Source: an uncultured Crocinitomix sp. (GTDB taxonomy: Bacteria > Bacteroidota > Bacteroidia > Flavobacteriales_D > Crocinitomicaceae). Taken from it: a stretch of 46,524 bases of DNA. The notes beneath the pieces are model-generated. The model saw nothing but the letters and a program-made list of their open reading frames with translations. It had not been told where the DNA came from and did no database searches. The position numbers were made by a program, and so were the translations under genes. Shown piece by piece: positions 24,097 through 33,745 of this stretch (positions within the stretch are counted from its first letter, which is position 1; the number at the start of each line of letters is the position of its first letter). The stretch covers positions 1 through 46,524 of the forward strand of contig CAKZON010000096.1 in assembly GCA_937136425.1 (NCBI GenBank). The letters run 5' to 3'.

Positions 24097-24699
24097 ATGA
24101 ATTCATTAAAATATCTCTTTTTCATTTTTACAATTTTGCTATCATATAATAGTTTAGCAGGAAATGGTTCTTGGGAACTAGAAAAAAATGAAAATGGTAT
24201 TAAAGTATATACCAGAACAGTTGATGGCGAAAACATTAGAGAATTTAAGGCCTTAACAACCATTTCTGCAAGTAGAAAAACAATTGCACAAATCATAGTA
24301 AACATTAACGATTACGTTAACTGGTATCCTGACATTAGTGAAGCTCAAATTTTAGAAAAAATTGCACCTGGACAGTATTATGTATACAGCGTATTAGATT
24401 TACCATGGCCTGCAACCGATAGAGACGGTGTTTCAAAAATGACAATCTCGAAAAGTGATGGCACAACAACGATTAAAATGAAATCTGTTGATGGAATTAA
24501 GGATGAAAACGACGATTATGTGCGGATAGAAAAAAGTTATGGATATTGGAAACTAAAAACTGTTGGAAGTAAAACAAGTGTTCATTTTCAATACTTTGCA
24601 AGTCCGGGAGGTAGTTTACCTGATTGGATTATCAATATGTTTATCGTTGACAATCCTTTTGACACACTTACCTTATTAAAAGAAAAAGCAACCTCATAA
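24097..24699 (+). CDS. Secreted START/SRPBCC-domain protein
   Basis: 200 residues from the ATG at 24097. A signal peptide ends about residue 22 (LLSYNSLAG). The remainder is a single START/SRPBCC fold: WELEKNENGIKVYTRTVDG, then INDYVNWYPDISEAQILEK, DLPWPATDRDGVSKM and a final helix ending LTLLKEKA. Such proteins bind hydrophobic ligands in a deep cavity; the ligand here is unknown. The signal peptide puts it in the periplasm. An in-frame TTG at 24076 inside the RNase H gene is less likely as the start. It is probably in one transcript with RNase HI, though the link is likely not functional. Confidence 0.85.
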   Translation: MNSLKYLFFIFTILLSYNSLAGNGSWELEKNENGIKVYTRTVDGENIREFKALTTISASRKTIAQIIVNINDYVNWYPDISEAQILEKIAPGQYYVYSVLDLPWPATDRDGVSKMTISKSDGTTTIKMKSVDGIKDENDDYVRIEKSYGYWKLKTVGSKTSVHFQYFASPGGSLPDWIINMFIVDNPFDTLTLLKEKATS

Positions 24700-24789
24700 C
24701 CTTTGCTATAAATTCTTGTAAAATTGATTCTCATTTGTCAATTAATCTATTCTTACACCTGATTTTATAGATTGATAAATTCATAAGTC

Positions 24790-24819
24790 TTGTAATTCTC
24801 GCGTTATTGTCTATTTTTG
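24790..24819 (+). promoter_or_regulatory. Bacteroidota promoter (TTG-N19-TATTTTTG)
   Basis: TTG at 24790-24792 and TATTTTTG at 24812-24819 are 19 bases apart, matching both the -33 and -7 elements of the flavobacterial consensus. The predicted start is near 24824, leaving a leader of about 13 bases before the ATG at 24837. This is the best promoter match in the window. Confidence 0.7.
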
Positions 24820-24836
24820 AGTCAAAATAACCGAAT

Positions 24837-25766
24837 ATGAAAAGACTTTTACTATTAATTGGATGCGCAGTTACTGCGACTAGTTTTGGACAAGCACAAC
24901 TTGAAAACCCTGGATTTGAAGGCCCTTGGGAAGATGTAATTGGAACTGAGGATGAACCTGAAGATTGGAGTTCATTAAAAACTGCGGATGCATTAGGTGT
25001 TGTTGCTCCAGTTGTTCTTTTTCAAAGTGAAGATGCACATTCAGGTGATTATGCTGTTCGTTTAGTAAACGTGGACGCATTTGGTGTAATTGCAAATGGT
25101 ATTATGACCAATGGGCAAGTTCATGCCGATTTTGATCCAGAATTAGGAAATGTATTTACAAATGAATCTGACGCAGAGTTTAATACTGAGTTTACTGATC
25201 GACCAGACAGTTTAGTGGCATGGGTAAAATACTCACCTGAAGGTGGTGACCGTGGAAAAATTGAAGTTTTATTGCATGACAATAGCGCTTCGGGAATTCT
25301 ACCTGAAACAGGATCTACAGCTCATTGGATTGGTAAAGCTAGAATTGACATTGAAGAATCTTACACAGAGTGGACTAGAGTTTCAGCTCCATTTGTCTAT
25401 TTCAACGAATCAACTCCAGACTATGTGTTATCGGTAGTAACTTCTGGAGACAGCACAGCGGCAATTGAAGGCAGTGAAATGTGGGTAGATGATATTGAAT
25501 TGATTTATGAAGCACCTGATGATGCCTCAATTGAAACTACTGTTGAATTGAACCACCAAGTTATTGCAACTGCAAATGGTTTAAATGTAATGCTAGAAGA
25601 CTATTCAGCTGCTAAAATTATGGTTTATGGATTAGATGGTAAAATTGTTTACGAATCAATAATAAACAGTTCTAATTCACAGCATAATATTCCTGCATCT
25701 GGAACTTTTATTTATAGAATTATCAAAGACGAGCAAATAGCTACTGGTAAAGTTGTCATTGACTAA
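24837..25766 (+). CDS. PCMD-like secreted protein with T9SS type A sorting domain
   Basis: 309 residues. A signal peptide ends near residue 20 (SFGQAQ). The NPGFEGPWEDV start and the DSLVAWVKYSPEGGDRGKI segment with a final WVDDIELIYE fit the PCMD/jelly-roll type of carbohydrate-binding-like domain found in Bacteroidota surface proteins (residues ~22-225). Residues ~235-309 form a T9SS type A sorting domain (KIMVYGLDGKIVYE, NIPASGTFIYRI, GKVVID). It should be exported across the outer membrane and anchored or released. A TonB-dependent receptor follows 40 bases later, probably on the same transcript, suggesting that the protein binds or captures the receptor's substrate; the substrate is unknown. 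Confidence 0.85.
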   Translation: MKRLLLLIGCAVTATSFGQAQLENPGFEGPWEDVIGTEDEPEDWSSLKTADALGVVAPVVLFQSEDAHSGDYAVRLVNVDAFGVIANGIMTNGQVHADFDPELGNVFTNESDAEFNTEFTDRPDSLVAWVKYSPEGGDRGKIEVLLHDNSASGILPETGSTAHWIGKARIDIEESYTEWTRVSAPFVYFNESTPDYVLSVVTSGDSTAAIEGSEMWVDDIELIYEAPDDASIETTVELNHQVIATANGLNVMLEDYSAAKIMVYGLDGKIVYESIINSSNSQHNIPASGTFIYRIIKDEQIATGKVVID

Positions 25767-25806
25767 ACTACCACTCTAATAAGCCTTATAATCTAAATCC
25801 TATTGT

Positions 25807-28272
25807 ATGAAAGGGCTTTCCCTCTTCTTAATTATTATTGGAATATCTTTTAACGGACTTACACAAAGTGGCGTTTATGGATCTGTTCAAACCAATGAAA
25901 ACACGCCAGTTATAGGGGGTTATATTGTTGTGTTTGGTCAACCTTCTTTAGGTGCAGTATCAGACATTGACGGAAATTACAACCTCAACTTAGCAAAAGG
26001 CGATTACCAAATCATCTTTAAATATACGGGTATGTTAAATGACACCATTCCTGTTAAAATAAAGGATGGTGAACGAATCGAGTTAAACGTTACAATGATT
26101 CCCCGCATACTGGAAACAATTGAAGTGCGCGTAGGAAAATTTGACCGAAAAGTTGAAGAGCTCACCTACTCCGTTGAAGTTATAAAACCAGCAATTATTG
26201 AGGACAAAAATACACGCAGTATTGAAAGCATACTGGATCAAACTCCAGGTTTAAACATTATGGATGGTGAACCTCAAATTAGAGGTGGAAGCGGATTTAC
26301 ATTTGGGGTTGGAAGTAAAGTTGCTGTTTTGGTTGATGATATGCCCATCCTTTCAGGGGATGCAGGTCGGCCTGAATGGGGATTTGTTCCTGTTGAAAAT
26401 ATTGAACAAATTGAAATTACTAAAGGAGCATCTTCTGTGCTTTCAGGTTCTTCAGCATTAAGTGGCTCTATCCATATTAGAACTGCTTATCCTAAAGACA
26501 GACCACTTACAAAAGTAAATGTATACTCAGGTTTCCACTCGGCACCTGATGGGATTGATCAAAATTGGTGGGCGCCTAATGATTCTGTTTCAAAACCGCT
26601 ATACAATTCCTATGCATTTATTCATGGTGCCAACTTTTTGCATAGTAGAATCATTAAAAAAAATACGGACTTAGTTATTGGTGGAAATTTAAATTGGGAA
26701 CACGGTTATATTGGTCCACCAATAAAGGGACCTGAAGTAATTGATACGGTTTCAGAAGAATTTACGGACGAACAAATGCAAAGCAAAAAAATGCGTTTGA
26801 ATTTTAATTTACGCCACCGCTCTGCAAAAGTAAAAGGTTTACAATACGGAATTAATGGAAACTTTATGCTAAACAATACGAACTTGACACTTGCATGGTT
26901 AGATGATAGTTCAGGACTTTATAGAGGATATCCAGGCGCCGTGCTTTTACAAAACCAATCTATATTTAATGTTGATCCTTATATCTCATTCACCTCTCAT
27001 CTTGGTGTAAAGCATAGCTTAAAAACACGTTTTTTATATACTAATAATGAAATGTCAGGGAATCAATCCAACCGCGGACAGGTTTATTACGCAGACTATC
27101 AATTCAAAAAGGCGTTTAATTTTTTAAAGGAAAAATCATTTGATTTTATTGGAGGTGTCAGCTCACAATTTAATGATTCATATGCCGAGATTTATAGTAA
27201 TAATAACGATCCGACAAATCAATTGTTCAACCTCTCTGGTTATGCTGAAATTCAAAAAAACTTCTTTGACATCATTAACTTTTCAATTGGAGCAAGAGCA
27301 GAATATTTTCAGTTAAACGACACGCTTACTGCCTGGAATCCTATTTTTAGAACTGGTGCGAATTTAAAACTTTCGCAAGCTACGTTTTTAAGATTTTCTT
27401 ATGGGCAAGGTTATCGATTTCCCACAATTACAGAACGTTACATCCGAACGAATGTTGGATCATTCGGTGTATATGAAAACCCTGATTTAGTTCCAGAAGA
27501 AAGCTGGAATGCCGAGGTTGGGGTGAATCAAGGATTCAAGTTTGGTAAATATTTGGGGCAATTAGATGTTGCCGCATTTATACAAGAGTATGAAAATACA
27601 ATCGAGTATTTATTTGGCTTTTGGGATCCCAGTCCAGACTTTGGAGCGGGAGATCCTTTAGCGGGTTTCAAATTTTTAAACACGGGCAAATCAAAAATAA
27701 CAGGATTCGACATTACGTTAAACGGAACAGGTAAAATTGGAAAAGATTTTACAGTAACGAATATGATTGGATATAACTATATTAATCCTATAACGCTTGA
27801 ACCAGACAAAGTATTTGCTGAAGATTACAACCCTAGCAATCCTAAGGAATATAGCTTTAAAAACACCAGTTATGATACTACTACAAATGTTTTAAAATAC
27901 CGTTTTAAACATACTTTTAAGGCTGATATTGAATTCACTTACAAGCGATTTGCTTTGGGATATACAGTAAAATACTTTAGTCGATTAGAAAACCTTGACC
28001 AAGCAATAATCGATTTTGAAAACATAACAGTATCAACTGGAGGAACTTTACAAGCTGTTTTATACAGCGATTTTTACGAGAATTATAATAATGGTAACAC
28101 CATAATGGATTTGAGATGCTCTTATGCTTTTGGAGAGCATGCAACACATAAAATTTCTGTAGTTGCAAAAAACTTTTTAAACAAAACCTACTCCTTACGC
28201 CCACTAAAGATTGAAGCGCCGCGTTCTATTGTTTTTCAATACAGCTTAAAGTTAGAAGGTAAATCCAAATAG
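25807..28272 (+). CDS. TonB-dependent outer-membrane receptor
   Basis: 821 residues. A signal peptide (~1-20) is followed by a carboxypeptidase-regulatory-like beta domain (~22-105: VYGSVQTNENTPVIGGYIVV, SDIDGNYNLNL) typical of Bacteroidota receptors. The plug domain follows (~110-230: VEVIKPAIIED, SIESILDQTPGLNIMDGEPQ, IRGGSGF, VAVLVDDMPILSGDA), then a 22-strand-type barrel with QGYRFPTITERYI and a C-terminal aromatic strand. It has no SusC-type signature beyond the regulatory domain and no SusD neighbour. Transport of iron chelates, cobalamin or similar is possible; the substrate is not predictable. It is co-oriented with the PCMD-like protein 40 bases upstream. Confidence 0.93.
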   Translation: MKGLSLFLIIIGISFNGLTQSGVYGSVQTNENTPVIGGYIVVFGQPSLGAVSDIDGNYNLNLAKGDYQIIFKYTGMLNDTIPVKIKDGERIELNVTMIPRILETIEVRVGKFDRKVEELTYSVEVIKPAIIEDKNTRSIESILDQTPGLNIMDGEPQIRGGSGFTFGVGSKVAVLVDDMPILSGDAGRPEWGFVPVENIEQIEITKGASSVLSGSSALSGSIHIRTAYPKDRPLTKVNVYSGFHSAPDGIDQNWWAPNDSVSKPLYNSYAFIHGANFLHSRIIKKNTDLVIGGNLNWEHGYIGPPIKGPEVIDTVSEEFTDEQMQSKKMRLNFNLRHRSAKVKGLQYGINGNFMLNNTNLTLAWLDDSSGLYRGYPGAVLLQNQSIFNVDPYISFTSHLGVKHSLKTRFLYTNNEMSGNQSNRGQVYYADYQFKKAFNFLKEKSFDFIGGVSSQFNDSYAEIYSNNNDPTNQLFNLSGYAEIQKNFFDIINFSIGARAEYFQLNDTLTAWNPIFRTGANLKLSQATFLRFSYGQGYRFPTITERYIRTNVGSFGVYENPDLVPEESWNAEVGVNQGFKFGKYLGQLDVAAFIQEYENTIEYLFGFWDPSPDFGAGDPLAGFKFLNTGKSKITGFDITLNGTGKIGKDFTVTNMIGYNYINPITLEPDKVFAEDYNPSNPKEYSFKNTSYDTTTNVLKYRFKHTFKADIEFTYKRFALGYTVKYFSRLENLDQAIIDFENITVSTGGTLQAVLYSDFYENYNNGNTIMDLRCSYAFGEHATHKISVVAKNFLNKTYSLRPLKIEAPRSIVFQYSLKLEGKSK

Positions 28273-28359
28273 ATTTATATAAACAAGTGTTACTTTTTTC
28301 TAATTCTGAATTTAAATAGTACCCAATGAGTATTATTTATCTATTTAAAATGAAAAATT

Positions 28360-29028
28360 ATGCGCCTAATTGTTTTGTTCTTTCTGTTCATTATCTTTCC
28401 TACATTAGTCTATTCTTCTCCTACTCCACAAACGCAACCTTTATTGAGTTATGACCAAGCATTGGCTGCAATAAAAAAGGACAAGGTCAGTTTAAAATCT
28501 ACGCAGGCCTCTACAGATTCATGCCGCAAGTATTTATTGCATCAGTTTGAAAACATAATTTTTCCTTATTGGATAGGAACGCAATGGGACTATAACGGCT
28601 ATACCAACCGTCCCGGTAAAGATAAATTAGTGGCATGCGGTTATTTTGTTTCAACCACATTAAAACATATGGGCTTTAATTGGAACCGATTTGATTTGGC
28701 AAAAATGTACTCTTTAAAAATTGTGCAAAACACTTGCTCAGAAATTAAAAAGTTCACTGAAATCGCCAACCTTGTTGCTTATGTTAAAAACCTGCCTAAC
28801 AATCTTTATATCGTTGGGCTAGATTCTCATGTGGGCTTTGTTCTAAAAAGTAATAAACAAGTTTGGTTCGTTCATTCCAATTATTATGGATCAGTAGGTC
28901 CTGAAAAAGAGGTAGCCTTAGACAGTCCAGCATTAAACGACAGCCAAAGCTATCATATAGGTACTTTTTTTAATGAAAAAAACATCCAAATGTGGCTGAA
29001 TGGGACAGCTTATGTTTTAGAAAAATAA
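28360..29028 (+). CDS. Secreted NlpC/P60-like cysteine-peptidase-fold protein
   Basis: 222 residues. A signal peptide ends about residue 20 (PTLVYSSP). The C-terminal ~150 residues look like a papain-like amidase fold: GTQWDYNGYTNRPG, then VACGYFVSTTL with the candidate nucleophile cysteine at the start of a helix, GLDSHVGFVL with the candidate histidine, and WFVHSNYYG with a third polar residue. This order (Cys, His, His/Asn) is that of NlpC/P60 and related families. It may cut cell-wall peptides or act on another amide. The assignment is from pattern only. It stands alone after the TonB receptor and is convergent with the gene at 29037. Confidence 0.65.
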   Translation: MRLIVLFFLFIIFPTLVYSSPTPQTQPLLSYDQALAAIKKDKVSLKSTQASTDSCRKYLLHQFENIIFPYWIGTQWDYNGYTNRPGKDKLVACGYFVSTTLKHMGFNWNRFDLAKMYSLKIVQNTCSEIKKFTEIANLVAYVKNLPNNLYIVGLDSHVGFVLKSNKQVWFVHSNYYGSVGPEKEVALDSPALNDSQSYHIGTFFNEKNIQMWLNGTAYVLEK

Positions 29029-29036
29029 AATATCTC

Positions 29037-30149
29037 TTACTTTCCTATAACACAAGAAATAGGCTTGTGGTCAGAACAATCTAAATCATGAGTTGTAAAT
29101 CCTGAACTCTCAAAATCGTCTGAATAAAAAATATAATCAATTCTGTTTGAAGGCACTTCACCAATATAAGTAGTTCCTACCCCATTTCCTGATTCAACAA
29201 AAGCATCATTCAATAAGCGGTTAAATTGGCGGTAACAGTAAGAAACAGGCGTATCATTTAAATCACCACATAAAATGACAGGATAAGGTGATTTTTCAAT
29301 TTCAAGTGCTATCTTCTCTGCTTGTAGCGCCCGTTTTTCAAAACCAACCTTGAGTCGTTTTAAAATGCGTTGGCCCACCTCATTATTATGATACAAATCT
29401 TCAGGTGCATCTTCATTAAAAAAGCGATAATCATCATCTTGAAGACGAATAGAACCAATATGAGCATTAAACACACGGATTGTATCAAATGTCGTAGCTA
29501 TGTCAGAATAAATACAAAAGTTATTAGGGTCATTTTCGAAGGGAATCTCTCCTTTATTTACAATAGGAAATTTAGAAAAGGTAGCCACGCCAAAATATCT
29601 CTTATTGGTTAATTCATGGGTATAACGCTCATGATAATAAGGCGTTTTCAATAAATCTACCATGGAATCTTTCGTCACAAAATTAGCACTTCCCTCTTGA
29701 TGATAAAATTCTTGAAAGCAATATATACCAGCGTTCTCCTTTTTTAAAAAGTCGAAAATGGCATTTCTATTATTTACACGATTCTCTAAATCATACAAAT
29801 TAAAGATGTGCACATTATAGGACACTACTTTAACATTTTTCTCTAAGGTTGCATCTGAAAAATTGAACGCAAAAAAATGTAATAGGTGACTAAACCCAAT
29901 TATTATTGTGGTGATTGAAATCCAAATAAACTTTCTACGAAAGACAATCCAAAAAACAATAAAGAACAAAGCAATACCTAACCAAATGGGATATGCCAAA
30001 CCAAAATAAGAGAAATAGGGAAAACTATTGGGCGAAATATGTGTTGCCAAATAAGCTGCAATTAAGGCTAATGAGTTGAGAATATTTCCCCACAAAAAAA
30101 GCTTTAATACAATGCCTAATTTTGATTTTTCCTCAGTTTTTGCTTTCAT
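29037..30149 (-). CDS. Membrane-anchored endonuclease/exonuclease/phosphatase-family protein
   Basis: 370 residues. Three membrane segments occupy residues ~10-95. The rest is an EEP (DNase I-like) domain: VVSYNVHIFN, YCFQEFYHQEG with the metal-binding Glu, FNAHIGSIRL, ILCGDLNDTP with Asp/Asn, and LDCSDHKPISCVI with the Asp-His pair. All expected catalytic residues are present. Members hydrolyse phosphodiesters or phosphoesters in nucleic acids, lipids or inositol phosphates; the substrate is not known here. It overlaps the second rhomboid gene by 17 bases, the last gene of the mutL-rhomboid operon. Confidence 0.88.
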   Translation of the reverse strand: MKAKTEEKSKLGIVLKLFLWGNILNSLALIAAYLATHISPNSFPYFSYFGLAYPIWLGIALFFIVFWIVFRRKFIWISITTIIIGFSHLLHFFAFNFSDATLEKNVKVVSYNVHIFNLYDLENRVNNRNAIFDFLKKENAGIYCFQEFYHQEGSANFVTKDSMVDLLKTPYYHERYTHELTNKRYFGVATFSKFPIVNKGEIPFENDPNNFCIYSDIATTFDTIRVFNAHIGSIRLQDDDYRFFNEDAPEDLYHNNEVGQRILKRLKVGFEKRALQAEKIALEIEKSPYPVILCGDLNDTPVSYCYRQFNRLLNDAFVESGNGVGTTYIGEVPSNRIDYIFYSDDFESSGFTTHDLDCSDHKPISCVIGK

Positions 30150-31098
30150 TGAAGAGGATATCTTTTTCTTCCTTTGTCAATCCTTCATATCCCTTTTTAG
30201 AGATTTTATCTAGGATTGCATCAATACGTGCTTTATGCTCAACTTTACTAGTGTTATATTCATCATCCGTTTGAGTGGATGCTTTAGTTGATTGATAAAC
30301 TTTCATTTTTGGCTTTTTTCGCCTACCTCTAGCTGAATTCTTATTTCGTTTAAAAGAGAAATTACCCAATTTTAATTTAAAAATTAAACGATCAATACGG
30401 TTCATGAAATTTTTAGAAGAAAAAGCATTGATAACAGATAAACCGCCAAATAGAGCCCCACCTAAGTGAGCAACATAAGCCGTTCTACTTTGGCTTCCAA
30501 TTCCTGCCAAATCGCTAATAATATAGATGGCTGCAAGAATAAATAATTGGACTGGAAACACTCCAAATAAATTGACTTTAAAGCTAGGTTGATGAAATGC
30601 GGCTCCAATAAACACAGCCATTATGCTTGCAGAAGCTCCTAAGATACTTGGGGTTCCATAAACTCCCATACCTGGAAAAACAGAATAAACAATTAAATGA
30701 AGTGCATATGCAAAAACTCCCCCCAATAAGTAAGTTAATAACAAGCGTCTCTCTCCAAAAAAACGTACAAAAATGCTCCCAGAAAAATAAAGCATAATCA
30801 TATTAAAGATAAAGTGTCTAAAATCAGCATGAGTAAACATATGCGTAATTACAGACCAAGGCTTATAAATTAGTTCAGATGGATCTCCAGGAGCTATAAA
30901 ATAGCCCTTAGCAATTTCACCAACACCTGGCAACATGAAGCCTTCAGCACTATATTCTGGCGGGTAGGAAAGATTACCTACAAGCCCAATAATTGCAAAA
31001 GCTAAAAAAACAATCGTATTTGCAGCAATCAATTTGCCTAACATACCAGATTGTTTAACCAACCGAATTATATATTGCCCAATGCTTTCTTTCGCCAT
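30133..31098 (-). CDS. Rhomboid-family intramembrane serine protease (second copy)
   Basis: 321 residues, six or more membrane segments. The family motifs are HMFTHADFRHFIFNM, the serine region ILGASASIMAVF and the histidine AYVAHLGGALFGG, giving an intact Ser-His dyad. A basic cytosolic tail (residues ~235-321) contains FKRNKNSARGRRKKPK and ends with a short helical motif (LDKISKKGYEGLTKEEKDIL) that I recall from many Bacteroidota rhomboids. It cleaves transmembrane substrates within the inner membrane; the targets are unknown. The start is two bases after the first rhomboid gene. Confidence 0.92.
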   Translation of the reverse strand: MAKESIGQYIIRLVKQSGMLGKLIAANTIVFLAFAIIGLVGNLSYPPEYSAEGFMLPGVGEIAKGYFIAPGDPSELIYKPWSVITHMFTHADFRHFIFNMIMLYFSGSIFVRFFGERRLLLTYLLGGVFAYALHLIVYSVFPGMGVYGTPSILGASASIMAVFIGAAFHQPSFKVNLFGVFPVQLFILAAIYIISDLAGIGSQSRTAYVAHLGGALFGGLSVINAFSSKNFMNRIDRLIFKLKLGNFSFKRNKNSARGRRKKPKMKVYQSTKASTQTDDEYNTSKVEHKARIDAILDKISKKGYEGLTKEEKDILFNESKN

Positions 31099-31100
31099 TA

Positions 31101-31835
31101 TTAATAGAATTGAGTTTGATTACGCTGCCAAATTTTAATGATTATAAAACCAAATAAGGCCCCACCAATATGGGCATAGTGAGCAACTGAATCACCCGGA
31201 TTATCTTGAACTACGGAAACAACCTCTAGTACTCCTAAACCTAGAGCCAACCATTTTATTTTTACACGAAAAGCAAAATAAAGTAAGACTTCTGTATTTG
31301 GAAAGTACATAGCCGCACCAATTAGTATTCCATATAAAGCTCCTGAAGCTCCAACAACATAATGCGGTAAATTGCTATACACTGGAAATAAATTTTCATT
31401 TATGCTATCAAAATAAACTCGATCACCTTTAATAGTAAATAGGCTATTGATATAATCATGATCAGGAAAAAACGTTCCTGTGATTTGATAAAACTCTATT
31501 CCCTGCACCAATTGGTGTAAAAAAGCAGCTCCAAGTGCTGTTGCAAAATAAAAAAGAAGAAAACGTTTTGGACCCCAAACACGTTCTAGCATATTACCAA
31601 ATACAACTATCCCAAACATATTAAACAAAATATGTCTAAAATCTGCATGCATAAAAAAGTGCGTAGCTAATTGGTAAGGTTGAAATTCATTAGAGCTAAT
31701 ATAATGCAAGCCTAAAATGCTCCCCAAGTCAATCCCTTTTTGTTGAAAAACGAATTTGGCTAAAAAGAAGAGTAGGTTCAAAATCAAAAGATTCTTCACC
31801 ACCGGTTGCATATTTCTGAAAATGCTTTGTAACAT
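31101..31835 (-). CDS. Rhomboid-family intramembrane serine protease (first copy)
   Basis: 244 residues with six membrane segments. It shows THFFMHADFRHILFNM, the GASGALYGIL nucleophile motif (Ser) and AHYAHIGGALFGF (His). It is shorter than its neighbour and lacks the basic C-terminal tail. The two copies are clearly diverged, so the duplication is old. Its ATG shares one base with the mutL stop, a tight coupling seen commonly in this phylum. Substrates are unknown. Confidence 0.93.
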   Translation of the reverse strand: MLQSIFRNMQPVVKNLLILNLLFFLAKFVFQQKGIDLGSILGLHYISSNEFQPYQLATHFFMHADFRHILFNMFGIVVFGNMLERVWGPKRFLLFYFATALGAAFLHQLVQGIEFYQITGTFFPDHDYINSLFTIKGDRVYFDSINENLFPVYSNLPHYVVGASGALYGILIGAAMYFPNTEVLLYFAFRVKIKWLALGLGVLEVVSVVQDNPGDSVAHYAHIGGALFGFIIIKIWQRNQTQFY

Positions 31836-33739
31836 TAATTAAATCGTTTAGTTATTTCGTCCATTGTGAACGTTTCAATCGTTTTTTTGCCGTGCGGCGA
31901 TAATTGCGGAGAAGAGGATGCGAATAGCGCATCAGTAATATACTGCATTTCCTCGCTCGTTAATTTATTGCCTCCTTTAGTAGCCAAAGCACTTGCCATG
32001 GATAAAGCAACTGAAGCTTTTAAATCAAGTTCATTATTTTGTTGGTTCACTTTAAAACCTTCAAAAATATCAATCAAAGCCCGTTGCGGATTTTTATCTT
32101 CTAATGTTGTAGGAACTGCAGAAATTACAATCTTTCCTCCGTTTAATTCAGTTTCAAAACCTAAATCATTTAAAGCAGGACTCAATTCTTTCCAAATGAA
32201 TAAATCTGTTTTATCTATCTCAATCTCCTCAGCAAACAATAACTTTTGCGATTCGATTTTTATATCATCTGTATTCGTCAAATATTGATCATATAAAATG
32301 CGACAATGTGCACGATATTGATCAATCAATAAAAATCCGTTTTTAATGGAAGTTAGAATATACTTCTCATTGATTTGAGTAGGCTTTTTACGTTGCACGG
32401 CCATCTCGTTATTCATGGAAGATTCTACCGTGCGAACTTCAACCTCTTCAGAATCATCTATTGGATCTGCAACATATCCTGAATCAGAAGTACTTGTTTC
32501 AACTTCTGTAGATTTTGCATCCTCATAAAAGTTCTCCCAAACAGAAGGATCAATAGTTTTACTTTGTCCAAAGCCAACCGTTGAAATTGGTCTTCCTCCT
32601 CCACTACTCGCCTTTGGACTAGCAGAAGTAGATTTAAAAGGATTAAAATTAGGATCAACCGTAATCTCAGGCATTTTTACTTGCTCCCCTTTTTTTAATG
32701 CAGGAATATTGAAACTCGTTTCCTGCTCAAAATCTAAGGTGGGAGCAATATTAAACTGTCCAAGCGCTTGCTTAACCGCACTGCGAATTATAGCATAAAT
32801 TGCCTGATTTTCCTCAAATTTAATTTCAGTTTTAGTAGGATGCACATTTACGTCAATAGACTTTGTAGGTACATCAAAATAAAGAAAATAAGGTGGATAT
32901 TTTCCAGAAGGAATCAACCCATCATAGGCTTGAGCAACAGCGTGATTGAAATAACGATCTTTAAAATAGCGGTTATTTACAAAAAAGTAAGATTGATCTC
33001 TTGAAGTCTTAGCAAATTCAGGCTTTAATACAAAACCAGAAACCTTAATAATATCGGTTTCCTCGTTAACAGGCACTAAGCGTTGATTAAACTTATTGCC
33101 ATAAACTCTTACAATCCTTTGACGCAATCCTTCAATTGGTAAATTATAAATCTCATCATCATTATGATGAAAAGTCATATTAATGCCAGGATGAACCAAT
33201 GCTATTCGCAAAAACTCCTCTAGTATTTTTCTATACTCTGTCGTGTTTTTTCCTAAGAAATTTCTTCGAGCAGGAACATTATAAAACAAATTCTTAACAG
33301 CAATACTAGTTCCATTTGCCATCATTACAGGTTCTTGTCCACAAATTTTAGAACCTTCATTCACAATCTCGGTTCCCAATTCCTCATCATGCAACTTAGT
33401 ACGCAAACATACATGAGCAATTGCAGCAATAGATGCTAACGCTTCTCCTCTAAAACCTTTAGTATGCAATAAAAAAAGATCATCTGCATCCGCAATTTTA
33501 CTGGTTGCATGCCTTTCAAAAGCCATGCGCGCATCAATCGCACTCATACCAGAACCGTTATCAATAACTTGAACCAAAGTCCTTCCGCCATCCTTGGCAA
33601 TTAAGTTAATTGTAGATGCGCCGGCATCAATAGAATTTTCAACCAATTCTTTTACCACTGAGGCCGGACGTTGAACAACCTCCCCTGCAGCAATTTGATT
33701 CGCAATATGATCTGGTAATAGTTTTATTAAATCTGACAT
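31835..33739 (-). CDS. mutL: DNA mismatch repair protein MutL
   Basis: 634 residues. The N-terminal GHKL ATPase is complete: AAGEVVQRPASVVKELVENS (~17-36), DNGSGM (60-65), TKGFRGEALASI (93-104) and the YNVPARRNFL segment. A variable acidic linker (~340-450) leads to the C-terminal dimerisation domain. The endonuclease motif DQHA(x)2E(x)4E is not intact: the matching stretch reads DQYRAHCR from residue 473, and the CPHGRP-type motif reads SPHGKK. So it probably lacks nicking activity and acts as a MutS-responsive coordinator. It is second in the operon, with a six-base gap from the small membrane protein gene and a one-base overlap with rhomboid. Confidence 0.97.
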   Translation of the reverse strand: MSDLIKLLPDHIANQIAAGEVVQRPASVVKELVENSIDAGASTINLIAKDGGRTLVQVIDNGSGMSAIDARMAFERHATSKIADADDLFLLHTKGFRGEALASIAAIAHVCLRTKLHDEELGTEIVNEGSKICGQEPVMMANGTSIAVKNLFYNVPARRNFLGKNTTEYRKILEEFLRIALVHPGINMTFHHNDDEIYNLPIEGLRQRIVRVYGNKFNQRLVPVNEETDIIKVSGFVLKPEFAKTSRDQSYFFVNNRYFKDRYFNHAVAQAYDGLIPSGKYPPYFLYFDVPTKSIDVNVHPTKTEIKFEENQAIYAIIRSAVKQALGQFNIAPTLDFEQETSFNIPALKKGEQVKMPEITVDPNFNPFKSTSASPKASSGGGRPISTVGFGQSKTIDPSVWENFYEDAKSTEVETSTSDSGYVADPIDDSEEVEVRTVESSMNNEMAVQRKKPTQINEKYILTSIKNGFLLIDQYRAHCRILYDQYLTNTDDIKIESQKLLFAEEIEIDKTDLFIWKELSPALNDLGFETELNGGKIVISAVPTTLEDKNPQRALIDIFEGFKVNQQNNELDLKASVALSMASALATKGGNKLTSEEMQYITDALFASSSPQLSPHGKKTIETFTMDEITKRFN

Positions 33740-33745
33740 GCAGGT

